A stretch of DNA of 64,000 nt from assembly GCA_014804795.1 (NCBI GenBank), contig JAAUZC010000053.1, positions 1 through 64,000 of the forward strand, in the 5' to 3' direction. Position 1 is the stretch's first letter. The number at the start of each line of letters is the position of its first letter. Origin of the DNA: Lachnospiraceae bacterium (GTDB lineage: Bacteria; Bacillota; Clostridia; Lachnospirales; Lachnospiraceae). A model generated the notes under the pieces. The model had not been told where the DNA came from and did no database searches. It was given only the letters and a program-made list of their open reading frames with translations. The translations under genes were made by a program, and so were the position numbers. Positions 45,182 through 51,675 of this stretch are shown in pieces.

Positions 45182-45239
45182 ACCAAGCAGTTTCACTTTC
45201 GTATTGAAAATAAACTTTGCATAAGAGAAGCTGCTTGGT
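45182..45239 (+). other. Inverted repeat after the ABC operon
   Basis: ACCAAGCAG (45182-45190) / CTGCTTGGT (45231-45239) with a 40-base loop. There is no T-run, so it is a weak candidate for a terminator. A TATAAT at about 45167 could be a -10 element for the gene that once followed. Confidence 0.35.
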
Positions 45240-45267
45240 GTTGTGCAATTGTCATGATACTATATTT

Positions 45268-45519
45268 TTAGAATACAAGGATACGGCAAGGTATCTATTA
45301 AAGAAGTATAATTCATTAGAATATAATCAAAAGAAAGAAAAAAATGAAGTGCTGAAAAAGCTGTTTAGCAGCATGGGCAATAATGTGTCCGTAAATATGA
45401 ACTGCACATTTGTGGATTGTAATAAAATTACAATTGGACGATATTATTCTAACAACCTCTATTTATATTTTTTGTCCGGAAAACTAGGATTATCACTTTG
45501 TACCTTGCTTATTTTTTAA
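45268..45519 (+). pseudogene. Maltose/galactoside O-acetyltransferase N-terminal fragment
   Basis: In frame LEYKDTARYLLKKYNSLE, then KKEKNEVLKKLFSSMGNNVSVNM and FVDCNKITIG, which is the start of a hexapeptide-repeat sugar O-acetyltransferase (Maa/LacA type). After ITIG the sequence departs from the family and no left-handed beta-helix follows. The upstream part of the frame (from 45217) has no homology. Broken at both ends, A+T-rich. Confidence 0.65.
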
Positions 45520-46284
45520 GAACATAAAAAGGACAATCAAAATCACATTCAAAAATAAAACAATAATGCTTCCTTCAATTTTGCATATTCCACCAGATAA
45601 AATCTCATTTCCGTTAAAAGTCGTAATGAGCAGGTTTGGATAATCATCAGCAAGTGACACACCACCTAAAACCAATGCACCGATTCCATTCCATAAAAAG
45701 TGCATGATAATGGGCGCTATAATAGATCCGCTATATTCAAGGATTACCGTCATAAGTAAACTCATGGTAAGTACATTTAATACAGGAACAACACCCACTT
45801 CAAATGCCCCGCCATGCAATACTGTAAAAAGTGCTGTTGTAACAATCGCAGCCGCAACTATATTGTGTTTTTGTTTTATCATTTGGTATAGATAGCCTCG
45901 AACAAGAAGTTCTTGCATAATTACATTTAAAAATGCCGCTAACATCCAAACAGGAAATAGATTAATTGAGTTCGCTCCGTTAAAATGAATAATTTTTGCT
46001 ATATACATTATCAAAACGGGAATTGCCAACCAAACAATCCCTGTGATTACCCCCAACGTTGCTCCTTTGACTGGATTATCAAACAGATATAATCTTACAT
46101 TTTTCTTTTCAATCAACCAGAAAATGAAAGTAAAAGCTATTACTGCCAATAATGGCATAATTTCTGCCCACAATCTCCATATAGCCGGATTTTCCGAAGA
46201 TGATAGCGGCAATATAGAAGTTACTACTGCCCACCCAAGAAAAAAAACTATAAATTTTATAATTGTAAATGCTATTTTTTTCAA
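45493..46284 (-). CDS. CPBP-family intramembrane protein (CAAX protease-like)
   Basis: 263 residues with about eight membrane helices. The three family motifs are recognisable: VIMQELLVRGYLYQ (first motif, Q124-E125 and R129), LFTVLHGGAF (H157) and IIMHFLWNG (H195). In active proteases the first motif is EExxxR; here the first Glu is Gln, so activity may be changed. It starts with TTG, overlapping the stop of an upstream remnant (TTTTGA). CPBP proteins often accompany bacteriocin and two-component loci as immunity or processing factors. Confidence 0.85.
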   Translation of the reverse strand: MKKIAFTIIKFIVFFLGWAVVTSILPLSSSENPAIWRLWAEIMPLLAVIAFTFIFWLIEKKNVRLYLFDNPVKGATLGVITGIVWLAIPVLIMYIAKIIHFNGANSINLFPVWMLAAFLNVIMQELLVRGYLYQMIKQKHNIVAAAIVTTALFTVLHGGAFEVGVVPVLNVLTMSLLMTVILEYSGSIIAPIIMHFLWNGIGALVLGGVSLADDYPNLLITTFNGNEILSGGICKIEGSIIVLFLNVILIVLFMFLKNKQGTK

Positions 46285-46436
46285 AACAAAACCTCGACAA
46301 ATTTCACTATCTTGATTTTACTGCCTTGCATTAGTACATTTGCTATAAAATTTTCGATTAAAGCAGGTAAAATTGCGATAACTCCAATTCCTGCAAACAC
46401 ATTAGCAGATACAGTAGAACTACTTTCTGCACTATT
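46281..46436 (-). pseudogene. Remnant of a membrane protein gene upstream of the CPBP gene
   Basis: 51 codons without a start, ending in a TGA that overlaps the CPBP TTG. The peptide contains NVFAGIGVIAILPALIENF and looks like the last membrane helix of a deleted protein, formerly coupled to the CPBP gene. No family named. Confidence 0.35.
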
Positions 46437-46542
46437 CTACTTGATATAGAGTAGTTTTGCAAGTACGAAGCATAATATTAACTTGACAAATTGATAAATA
46501 AAAAATATTGTTATAATAATACTATTATTGAAAGGTAAAAAT

Positions 46543-47076
46543 ATGAGAGTAGATGATATTTTAGAGCGGTTGATAAGATTGGATGAAGACGCAGAGCTGA
46601 TGTTTTCACCAGATATAGAATTTAAATGTTATATTGTTGGTGGCGGAGCATTGATGATTATGGGATATATTATTCGGGCTACGAATGACATTGATATTTT
46701 AGAAACTATGCCAGATTTATTACAGGATTTATTCAAAAAATATAATATGAATAATGCAGTTATATCTTATGCAGATAATTTTCCAAGTGGCTATGAGGCA
46801 AGAGCAAAAAAAGTAGATATCAACACTACTAAAATTGAGTTTTACACTCTTTCATTAGAAGATTTGGTGATATCAAAATTATGCACAACACGTTATATGC
46901 AGGATACGTCAGATATAGAAAGTGAGAAAGTAATTTCAGAACTGAATTGGATAAAGCTGGAGGAACTTGCTGATGGAATGAAAAACACAATGATTTCCAA
47001 GATGAATTATGAGGGCTTTCGTTATAATTATCAAAATTATGTCAGGAGATTTAGGAATGCGAGAATTGACAATTAA
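46543..47076 (+). CDS. DUF6036-type nucleotidyltransferase, possible toxin
   Basis: 177 residues from ATG 46543 (GAAAGG upstream; the TTG at 46528 is weaker). The core is a minimal nucleotidyltransferase: CYIVGGGALMIMGY followed by RATNDIDIL with D49-x-D51 as metal ligands. FYTLSLEDLVISKLCTTR is typical of the DUF6036 / AbiEii-like group. Its 3' end overlaps the next gene by 20 bp. Such pairs often act as toxin-antitoxin or abortive-infection modules; that role is an inference here. Confidence 0.8.
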   Translation: MRVDDILERLIRLDEDAELMFSPDIEFKCYIVGGGALMIMGYIIRATNDIDILETMPDLLQDLFKKYNMNNAVISYADNFPSGYEARAKKVDINTTKIEFYTLSLEDLVISKLCTTRYMQDTSDIESEKVISELNWIKLEELADGMKNTMISKMNYEGFRYNYQNYVRRFRNARIDN

Positions 47077-47569
47077 GGGATTTATAAGTTCATATGTAGA
47101 AGAATTGTCGTATTCAGGTACTTCCAGTATTTTAAAACTGGTAAAAGAATTAGATAGGAATCCGAGATTATTAGAGCCTCTGGTTTTGCATGCGATTTTA
47201 TCGGGAATGCCACAGAGGATAAATGAAAAAAATCCGATTTTTTATGCCGAATATATCCAAATGAAGAATAAGATAAGCAATGAAACATTTTTATTAGAAA
47301 ATACTGCTGAACTTCCTGAAAAATATAGGAAAGTGGTAGAAGCATATAAATATAAGGTGAATCGTTTTGAAAATGATAATCATACTAAATTATTGATGAG
47401 GGAAAGGATAGTTCAAATTCAATATCAGAAAGGAATAACAAATTATCGCATATATACGAATTTGCAATTAAATCCAGGTAATGTGAACAGCTTTTTGAAA
47501 AATGGTGCGGCAAATAAATTGGCTTTAGATGTTGTAAGAGATATCTGGAGGTTTGTGAGAGAGTATTAA
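47057..47569 (+). CDS. Partner protein of the nucleotidyltransferase, possible antitoxin
   Basis: 170 residues from ATG 47057 (AGGAG ten bases upstream), overlapping the previous gene. Helical throughout. Residues ~125-165 (QKGITNYRIYTNLQLNPGNV, NSFLKNGAANKLALDVVRDI) resemble a helix-turn-helix, consistent with a DNA-binding antitoxin. The N-terminus (RELTIKGFISSYVEELSY) is unfamiliar. The nucleotidyltransferase-first order is the reverse of AbiEi-AbiEii. Pairing is supported by the overlap; function is not established. Confidence 0.7.
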   Translation: MRELTIKGFISSYVEELSYSGTSSILKLVKELDRNPRLLEPLVLHAILSGMPQRINEKNPIFYAEYIQMKNKISNETFLLENTAELPEKYRKVVEAYKYKVNRFENDNHTKLLMRERIVQIQYQKGITNYRIYTNLQLNPGNVNSFLKNGAANKLALDVVRDIWRFVREY

Positions 47570-47655
47570 CTTAAACCGCCCACATAGATTTTGGCAATGC
47601 TCCTTGCCAACTCAATATCTGGCAGTTTTGCAGAAGTGTTGGAGGATATCAGTTT

Positions 47656-47700
47656 ATGAAATATGAATTGGTCTTCACCGTAAGATTTAAAGGGAAATAG
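47656..47700 (+). pseudogene. Possible 5' end of a RelE/YafQ-type toxin gene
   Basis: Fourteen codons, ATG with GGAGG upstream, reading MKYELVFTVRFKGK then TAG. A short open stretch ending FAEVLEDISL overlaps its start (ATGA), as antitoxin genes do. Far too short to be certain. Confidence 0.2.
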
Positions 47701-47725
47701 TACCATATTCAGTTACACATCCAAA

Positions 47726-47772
47726 TACAAAAAATGCGATAAATACGGCTTTTTAACCACATTTATCGCATT
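47726..47772 (-). terminator. Terminator of the tRNA-Leu gene
   Basis: Minus strand AATGCGATAAAT / ATTTATCGCATT, a 12-bp perfect stem (47772-47761 and 47744-47733), then TTTTGT. Confidence 0.8.
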
Positions 47773-47781
47773 CACATCTAC

Positions 47782-47865
47782 TGCGGAAGATGGGACTTGA
47801 ACCCACACGGTGTAACCACCACAAGATCCTTAGTCTTGCTCGTCTGCCAGTTCCGACACTTCCGC
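47782..47865 (-). tRNA. tRNA-Leu (anticodon AAG)
   Basis: 84 bases. Acceptor GCGGAAG / CTTCCGC with discriminator A, D-arm, and anticodon stem CAAGA / TCTTG around loop CTAAGGA, giving anticodon AAG (CUU/CUC leucine). A long variable arm, as expected for class II tRNA, and the T-arm GGGTTCAAGTCCC follow. CCA is not encoded. Its own promoter and terminator are present. It marks the right border of the accessory region. Confidence 0.93.
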
Positions 47866-47897
47866 ATAAATTATGAAGTTTTTCAACTGCGCTTATC

Positions 47898-47926
47898 ATA
47901 ATACCATTATCATCTTTGTCTGTCAA
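47898..47926 (-). promoter_or_regulatory. tRNA-Leu promoter
   Basis: Minus strand TTGACA (47926-47921), 17 bp, TATTAT (47903-47898). Confidence 0.8.
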
Positions 47927-48051
47927 CTAAAATTTTTGGTTCCGGCAAATGTTCGGGCAAATATTTTTGCTTTTGGACAGCATTTTTTAACTGTTTTACG
48001 GCGGCACCGGTCTGGTGGAAAATATTAGCCGGTATCTTTTGAAGATACTGC

Positions 48052-48080
48052 TTGACTTCACAATATTTTTGCACTAAAAT
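48052..48080 (+). promoter_or_regulatory. Promoter of the chemoreceptor gene
   Basis: TTGACT (48052-48057), 17 bp, TAAAAT (48075-48080). No riboswitch was recognised in the leader. Confidence 0.65.
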
Positions 48081-48128
48081 ATTTTCTAACGACTAGTGTA
48101 AAATTTACGAAAGTGAGGTAGTTTTAAC

Positions 48129-49829
48129 ATGAATTTAGCAAATATGAGGATTCAAAAACGGCTGACCACAAGCTTTCTGATTGTGGCTGCGTTATTGAGC
48201 GTTGCAGGTATCATCGCCGCTATTGCGTCGTTTGTCATGGGGCGTCAGTATTCTGCAGCTCTGGTAAACTACGGTTTTGCGCAGGGTGATGTCGGAAAGA
48301 TGATGACGGATTTTGCAAATCTGCGAAGTGACACCCGCGCGATTATCGGCTATGATGATGCGGACACGATTCGTAACAGCTACGAAGATTATCAGGAGAC
48401 GAAGGCAGATTTTGAAGAACAGATGGAAATAGTCGGTGATGGGCTGGTATCGGATGAAGCGAAGAAAAGCTTCGAGGAGCTGGAGGCAGCCGTAAATAAA
48501 TATTTACAGATTGAGACTGAGATCCACGCGATGACGGACGGCGGCGGAGAAGGCAGCAAGGCAGCCCAGCAGAAGGCCATTGATGAACTGGGACCGGCTT
48601 ACAGAGAAGCATATGCGTTGATGGAAGAGATCATGGATTCCAAGACCGTGACCGGTACTGCACTGAGTAAGACGTTGGAAATCGTAGTATATGTAGTGGT
48701 TGTTGCAATTATTGTACTTGTTGTTGTAGGAATCATTATTGCAATGAATCTGGGTAACAAAGTTGCAACCGGCATTGCGAAACCGCTTACAGCTTTGGCG
48801 GATCGGTTTGACAGATTCTCGAAAGGTGATCTGGAGAGTGAGTTCCCTGTATATGATCGTCCGGATGAAGTTGGAGATATGATGAAATCCGGTAAGGAGA
48901 TGAGCCGTGTACTGTGCGGCGTGATCAATGATCTGAAGCAGGCTTTAACAGGTCTGGCGGAGGGTGACTGGACTGTGACATCCCAGTATCCTGAAATGTT
49001 CGTCGGCGATCTGACAGCGATTGCAAAGGGCATGGATAATACGATCAACAAAATGAATGAAACATTACATAATATGAGAGATGTATCCGAGCAGGTATCT
49101 ATCGGTGCAGGCGGATTGGCAGAAGCGGCACAGTCTCTGGCAGAAGGCGCTACAGATCAGGCAGGCGCAGTGGAAGAACTGCAGGCTACGATTGCAAATA
49201 TTACGGAAGCAGTGAACCATACAGCAGAGAAGACGAAAGAGTCTTACGAACAGGCTCAGGAATATTCCGAAAAGGCAGATGCAAGCCGCGGAGAGATGGA
49301 AAGACTTATGGAAGTTATGGGACGTATCAACGAGACTTCCCAGCAGATTGGAAATATCATTTCCGAGATCGAAGATATTGCGAGCCAGACAAACCTGTTA
49401 TCTTTGAATGCTTCTATCGAGGCGGCAAGAGCGGGCGAGGCAGGCAAAGGCTTTGCAGTTGTTGCTGACCAGATCGGTAAACTTGCAGATCAGAGCGGTA
49501 AGTCTGCAGTAGATACCCGTCGTCTGATAGAGGGTATCATGCAGGAAATCGAATCCGGAAACGATGTTGCAGGCCATGCAGCAGGTTCTATCGCAGAAGT
49601 AGTAGAAGGTGTAAACCAGATTGCCGGAACAGTTTCCGGACTGGCACAGATTTCTTCCGAGCAGGCAGAATCCATGGGCCAGGTTGAGATCGGTATCAAT
49701 CAGATTTCCGAAATCGTACAGTCCAACTCTGCAGCAGCTGAAGAACTTTCCGCAACCAGTGAGGAAATGCTTGCACAGGCTGAGACAATGACAAATCTGG
49801 AAAAACAGTTCAAGTTAAAAGAGGCATAA
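48129..49829 (+). CDS. Methyl-accepting chemotaxis protein
   Basis: 566 residues. Membrane helix 1 at about 12-36, then a ~150-residue extracellular four-helix-bundle sensor, membrane helix 2 at about 181-205, a HAMP domain (about 206-260) and a long coiled-coil signalling domain. The hairpin tip is [24 protein letters not shown] (the conserved CheA/CheW contact), followed by [18 protein letters not shown]. It should modulate CheA in response to an external ligand. No other che gene lies in the window. A terminator follows. Confidence 0.95.
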   Translation: MNLANMRIQKRLTTSFLIVAALLSVAGIIAAIASFVMGRQYSAALVNYGFAQGDVGKMMTDFANLRSDTRAIIGYDDADTIRNSYEDYQETKADFEEQMEIVGDGLVSDEAKKSFEELEAAVNKYLQIETEIHAMTDGGGEGSKAAQQKAIDELGPAYREAYALMEEIMDSKTVTGTALSKTLEIVVYVVVVAIIVLVVVGIIIAMNLGNKVATGIAKPLTALADRFDRFSKGDLESEFPVYDRPDEVGDMMKSGKEMSRVLCGVINDLKQALTGLAEGDWTVTSQYPEMFVGDLTAIAKGMDNTINKMNETLHNMRDVSEQVSIGAGGLAEAAQSLAEGATDQAGAVEELQATIANITEAVNHTAEKTKESYEQAQEYSEKADASRGEMERLMEVMGRINETSQQIGNIISEIEDIASQTNLLSLNASIEAARAGEAGKGFAVVADQIGKLADQSGKSAVDTRRLIEGIMQEIESGNDVAGHAAGSIAEVVEGVNQIAGTVSGLAQISSEQAESMGQVEIGINQISEIVQSNSAAAEELSATSEEMLAQAETMTNLEKQFKLKEA

Positions 49830-49858
49830 GAAATTAGAAATTTGATTTAGGATATGTT

Positions 49859-49893
49859 AAAAGCCATCCCGTGATTGAGCGGGATGGCTTTTT
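49859..49893 (+). terminator. Intrinsic terminator of the chemoreceptor gene
   Basis: AAAAGCCATCCCG (49859-49871) / CGGGATGGCTTTT (49880-49892) and further T. Bidirectional. Confidence 0.92.
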
Positions 49894-49917
49894 TAGCTAT
49901 ACACAAAAGCAGGTTGT

Positions 49918-50553
49918 TTAATAACCGAGATTTTCCGGTACAATGAAAACTTTGATCCTGCCGGGATGGCTGCTTCGTCTTGTGATCACAGTATGGCTGC
50001 AGATGCTCTCCCTGGAAAAACAATGGGCACATTTGCCTAGTGTATAACAGGGAGTGTTTTTATGTAAGCGCTGCACATTGGCCGGAGATGCGATATTCTG
50101 AATCCTATGTATTCCTTCTTCAACGGAACCGACAAATTTGTTCATACCGACAATGATGAAAACTTCTTTTGGCCCCTGCATCAGGCAGGCGAGACGGTTT
50201 CCGTTTCCGTCGATATTGATCAGTTCACCATCGTAAGTGATAGCATTGGTACTCATCAGAAAGACATCTGCCATAACAGCTTTACTATAAAACTCGCGCT
50301 GTTCTTCCGGTGTCTTTGCGGTAGTGCGGTCAAGCAGCACATAAGTGTCGTTTTGAATGGCATCCATCAGGCCGCATTCTTTAATGGACTCTGATCCGCC
50401 CCATGTAATGGAGCTGCCGGCGGGAATCTTTTTAAGAATATCTTCGACCATAGTCTTCGCGTTTTCATAATAAAATGCTTCGATATTCCGCTGGGCCAGA
50501 TTTTTGATAATGTTTGGAACAGCAGCACTGAAAGCAGCTTGTAAATTGTTCAT
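49918..50553 (-). CDS. LUD-domain protein (LutC/YkgG-like)
   Basis: 211 residues from ATG 50553 (AAGGAG upstream); the frame extends further but without a site. LUD-fold motifs: NIEAFYYENAKTMVEDILKK, GSSITWGGSESIKECGL, DVFLMSTNAITYDGELINI, DGNGNRLACLMQGPKEV and a late IVGMNKFVGSVEEGI. The C-terminal part has four cysteines (CYTLGKCAHC, SICSH) that might bind a metal. Stand-alone LUD proteins of this size are common in clostridia; the enzymatic role is not settled. Confidence 0.88.
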   Translation of the reverse strand: MNNLQAAFSAAVPNIIKNLAQRNIEAFYYENAKTMVEDILKKIPAGSSITWGGSESIKECGLMDAIQNDTYVLLDRTTAKTPEEQREFYSKAVMADVFLMSTNAITYDGELINIDGNGNRLACLMQGPKEVFIIVGMNKFVGSVEEGIHRIQNIASPANVQRLHKNTPCYTLGKCAHCFSRESICSHTVITRRSSHPGRIKVFIVPENLGY

Positions 50554-50729
50554 GATAATTCTCCTTACTTTGTTTGTATCTGTATTTTTCCTTATATTAT
50601 CGTATTTAATAAAGAAAAACAAGTCCAAGTGATATTGGTTCGGTTATATGGCATGCCTCACATTACAGCTTATTGCATGGCTGGATTACTAAAGATAAAA
50701 AAGTCAGATAAATAGTCGGAATTTTCTGA

Positions 50730-50823
50730 AAATTCGCAATTAAATTTTAAAAACAAAAAAGAATAAAAAAATTTAAAAAATTTTCAAAAAATGTATTGAC
50801 AATTCGAAAGAGAGTGCTATAAT
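50730..50823 (+). promoter_or_regulatory. Very strong promoter with upstream A/T tracts
   Basis: TTGACA (50796-50801), 16 bp, TATAAT (50818-50823), both full consensus. About 60 bp of A- and T-tracts directly precede it, like a UP element. This is the sort of promoter seen on stable RNA genes. Confidence 0.85.
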
Positions 50824-50829
50824 TAAATC

Positions 50830-51545
50830 ATAAACAACAGAGAGAAAAAAGAAAAGGCGGTACGGTCCAATGAGAAGTTAAATCGAAACTGAATCATACT
50901 AAGATAAAGGTGGTACAGACCAATGGACAGGTAAAGTGGAAAAGAAAGACCTGAAAGAAAAAACGAAAGAGGTAAGGGCCAATGGACAGATAAAGTTCAA
51001 ACCCCGAATGATTATTAAAATAAAACATGATAAGGCGGTACAAACCAATGGGCCATTAAAGAGAATTCCGAATTGAATATAGCGAAAGCGGTATAAACCG
51101 AAATAGAGCAATATAAAGAAAGTTTTACAGTGAAAAGCAATAAGGGGAAAGCCGGGATCGGGATAGAAAGATAAGTAAATACGATAAAGCCTGATGAAAA
51201 GGGCAGTTCAGAAATGGATTGATGGTACAACGGTAAGAACCGATGAATATATAAATCATGAAATCTAAGCAAAGGAGGTACGGACCACCTAAAACATAGA
51301 CTTTAACCATAAAAGAATATGGATCTTGAAACAAGCTGAAGCGGACGAGTACATCTGAAAGAGTAACGGGAGAGAGAAGAAAACGAGAAGACGTTACAGT
51401 ACACAAGTACAAGAGTAGAGAGTATGGAAAGAATGCAGAAGACCAAAAATTACATATAGATCACTATAAGAAAATGGAGGGAAAACCATTGGACACAATA
51501 GTTTAGAAGAGGGTATTAGTCAGGAAAGATTAATACCCTCTCTTC
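50830..51545 (+). ncRNA. Unrecognised ~0.7-kb purine-rich RNA with repeated minimal ORFs
   Basis: The region has a consensus promoter, a terminator and no long ORF. It holds degenerate repeats of an AAGGNGG + GGT-NNNN-ACC + AATG block. The GGT..CC ten-mers begin at 50859, 50912, 50971, 51037, 51090, 51232 and 51277, with a weaker copy at 51479. In five copies the ATG is followed by two sense codons and TAA: 50870 (AGA AGT), 50923 (GAC AGG), 50982 (GAC AGA), 51048 (GGC CAT) and 51243 (AAT ATA). The copies at 51090 and 51277 have lost the ATG, although 51271-51278 is a perfect AAAGGAGG. Pyrimidines are rare: I counted 13 of 60 in both 50941-51000 and 51361-51420. I recognise no RNA family. It may act as a ribosome- or protein-binding RNA; that is inference. 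Confidence 0.6.
51504..51545 (+). terminator. Terminator of the purine-rich RNA
   Basis: AGAGGGTATTA (51507-51517) / TAATACCCTCT (51531-51541), 11-bp perfect stem, then CTTCATG; a T-run follows at 51560. Confidence 0.8.
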
Positions 51546-51675
51546 ATGTCATATAAACTTTTTTTATTTAGAAGGCTTTTTTTGTAGAAATTTGCAGATA
51601 AAAATGTTAAAATATACGCGAAAGCAATGAGCAGCACTGCGGGGATAGGTAAATACATACAGGAATGAGGATATT

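Noticed and set aside
45217-45519. Complete 100-residue gene
   Set aside because: Only the middle part matches a sugar O-acetyltransferase; both ends are unrelated and there is no ribosome binding site, so it is annotated as a fragment.
47941-48128. Cyclic-di-GMP riboswitch before the chemoreceptor gene
   Set aside because: Such switches are common before clostridial chemoreceptors, but the leader is short and A+T-rich after the promoter and shows no conserved core.
50906-50921. AAAGGTGGTAC resembles the T-box core (AGGGTGGTACCGCG)
   Set aside because: It lacks the CCGCG half, a Stem I and a terminator of its own; the sister repeats vary at exactly these positions. I treat it as part of the SD/minimal-ORF repeat.
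50899-51412. Overlapping minus-strand ORFs of 70-95 codons across the RNA locus
   Set aside because: The plus strand is so purine-rich that the minus strand gives Phe/Leu/Ser-rich open frames by composition. They have no ribosome binding sites.
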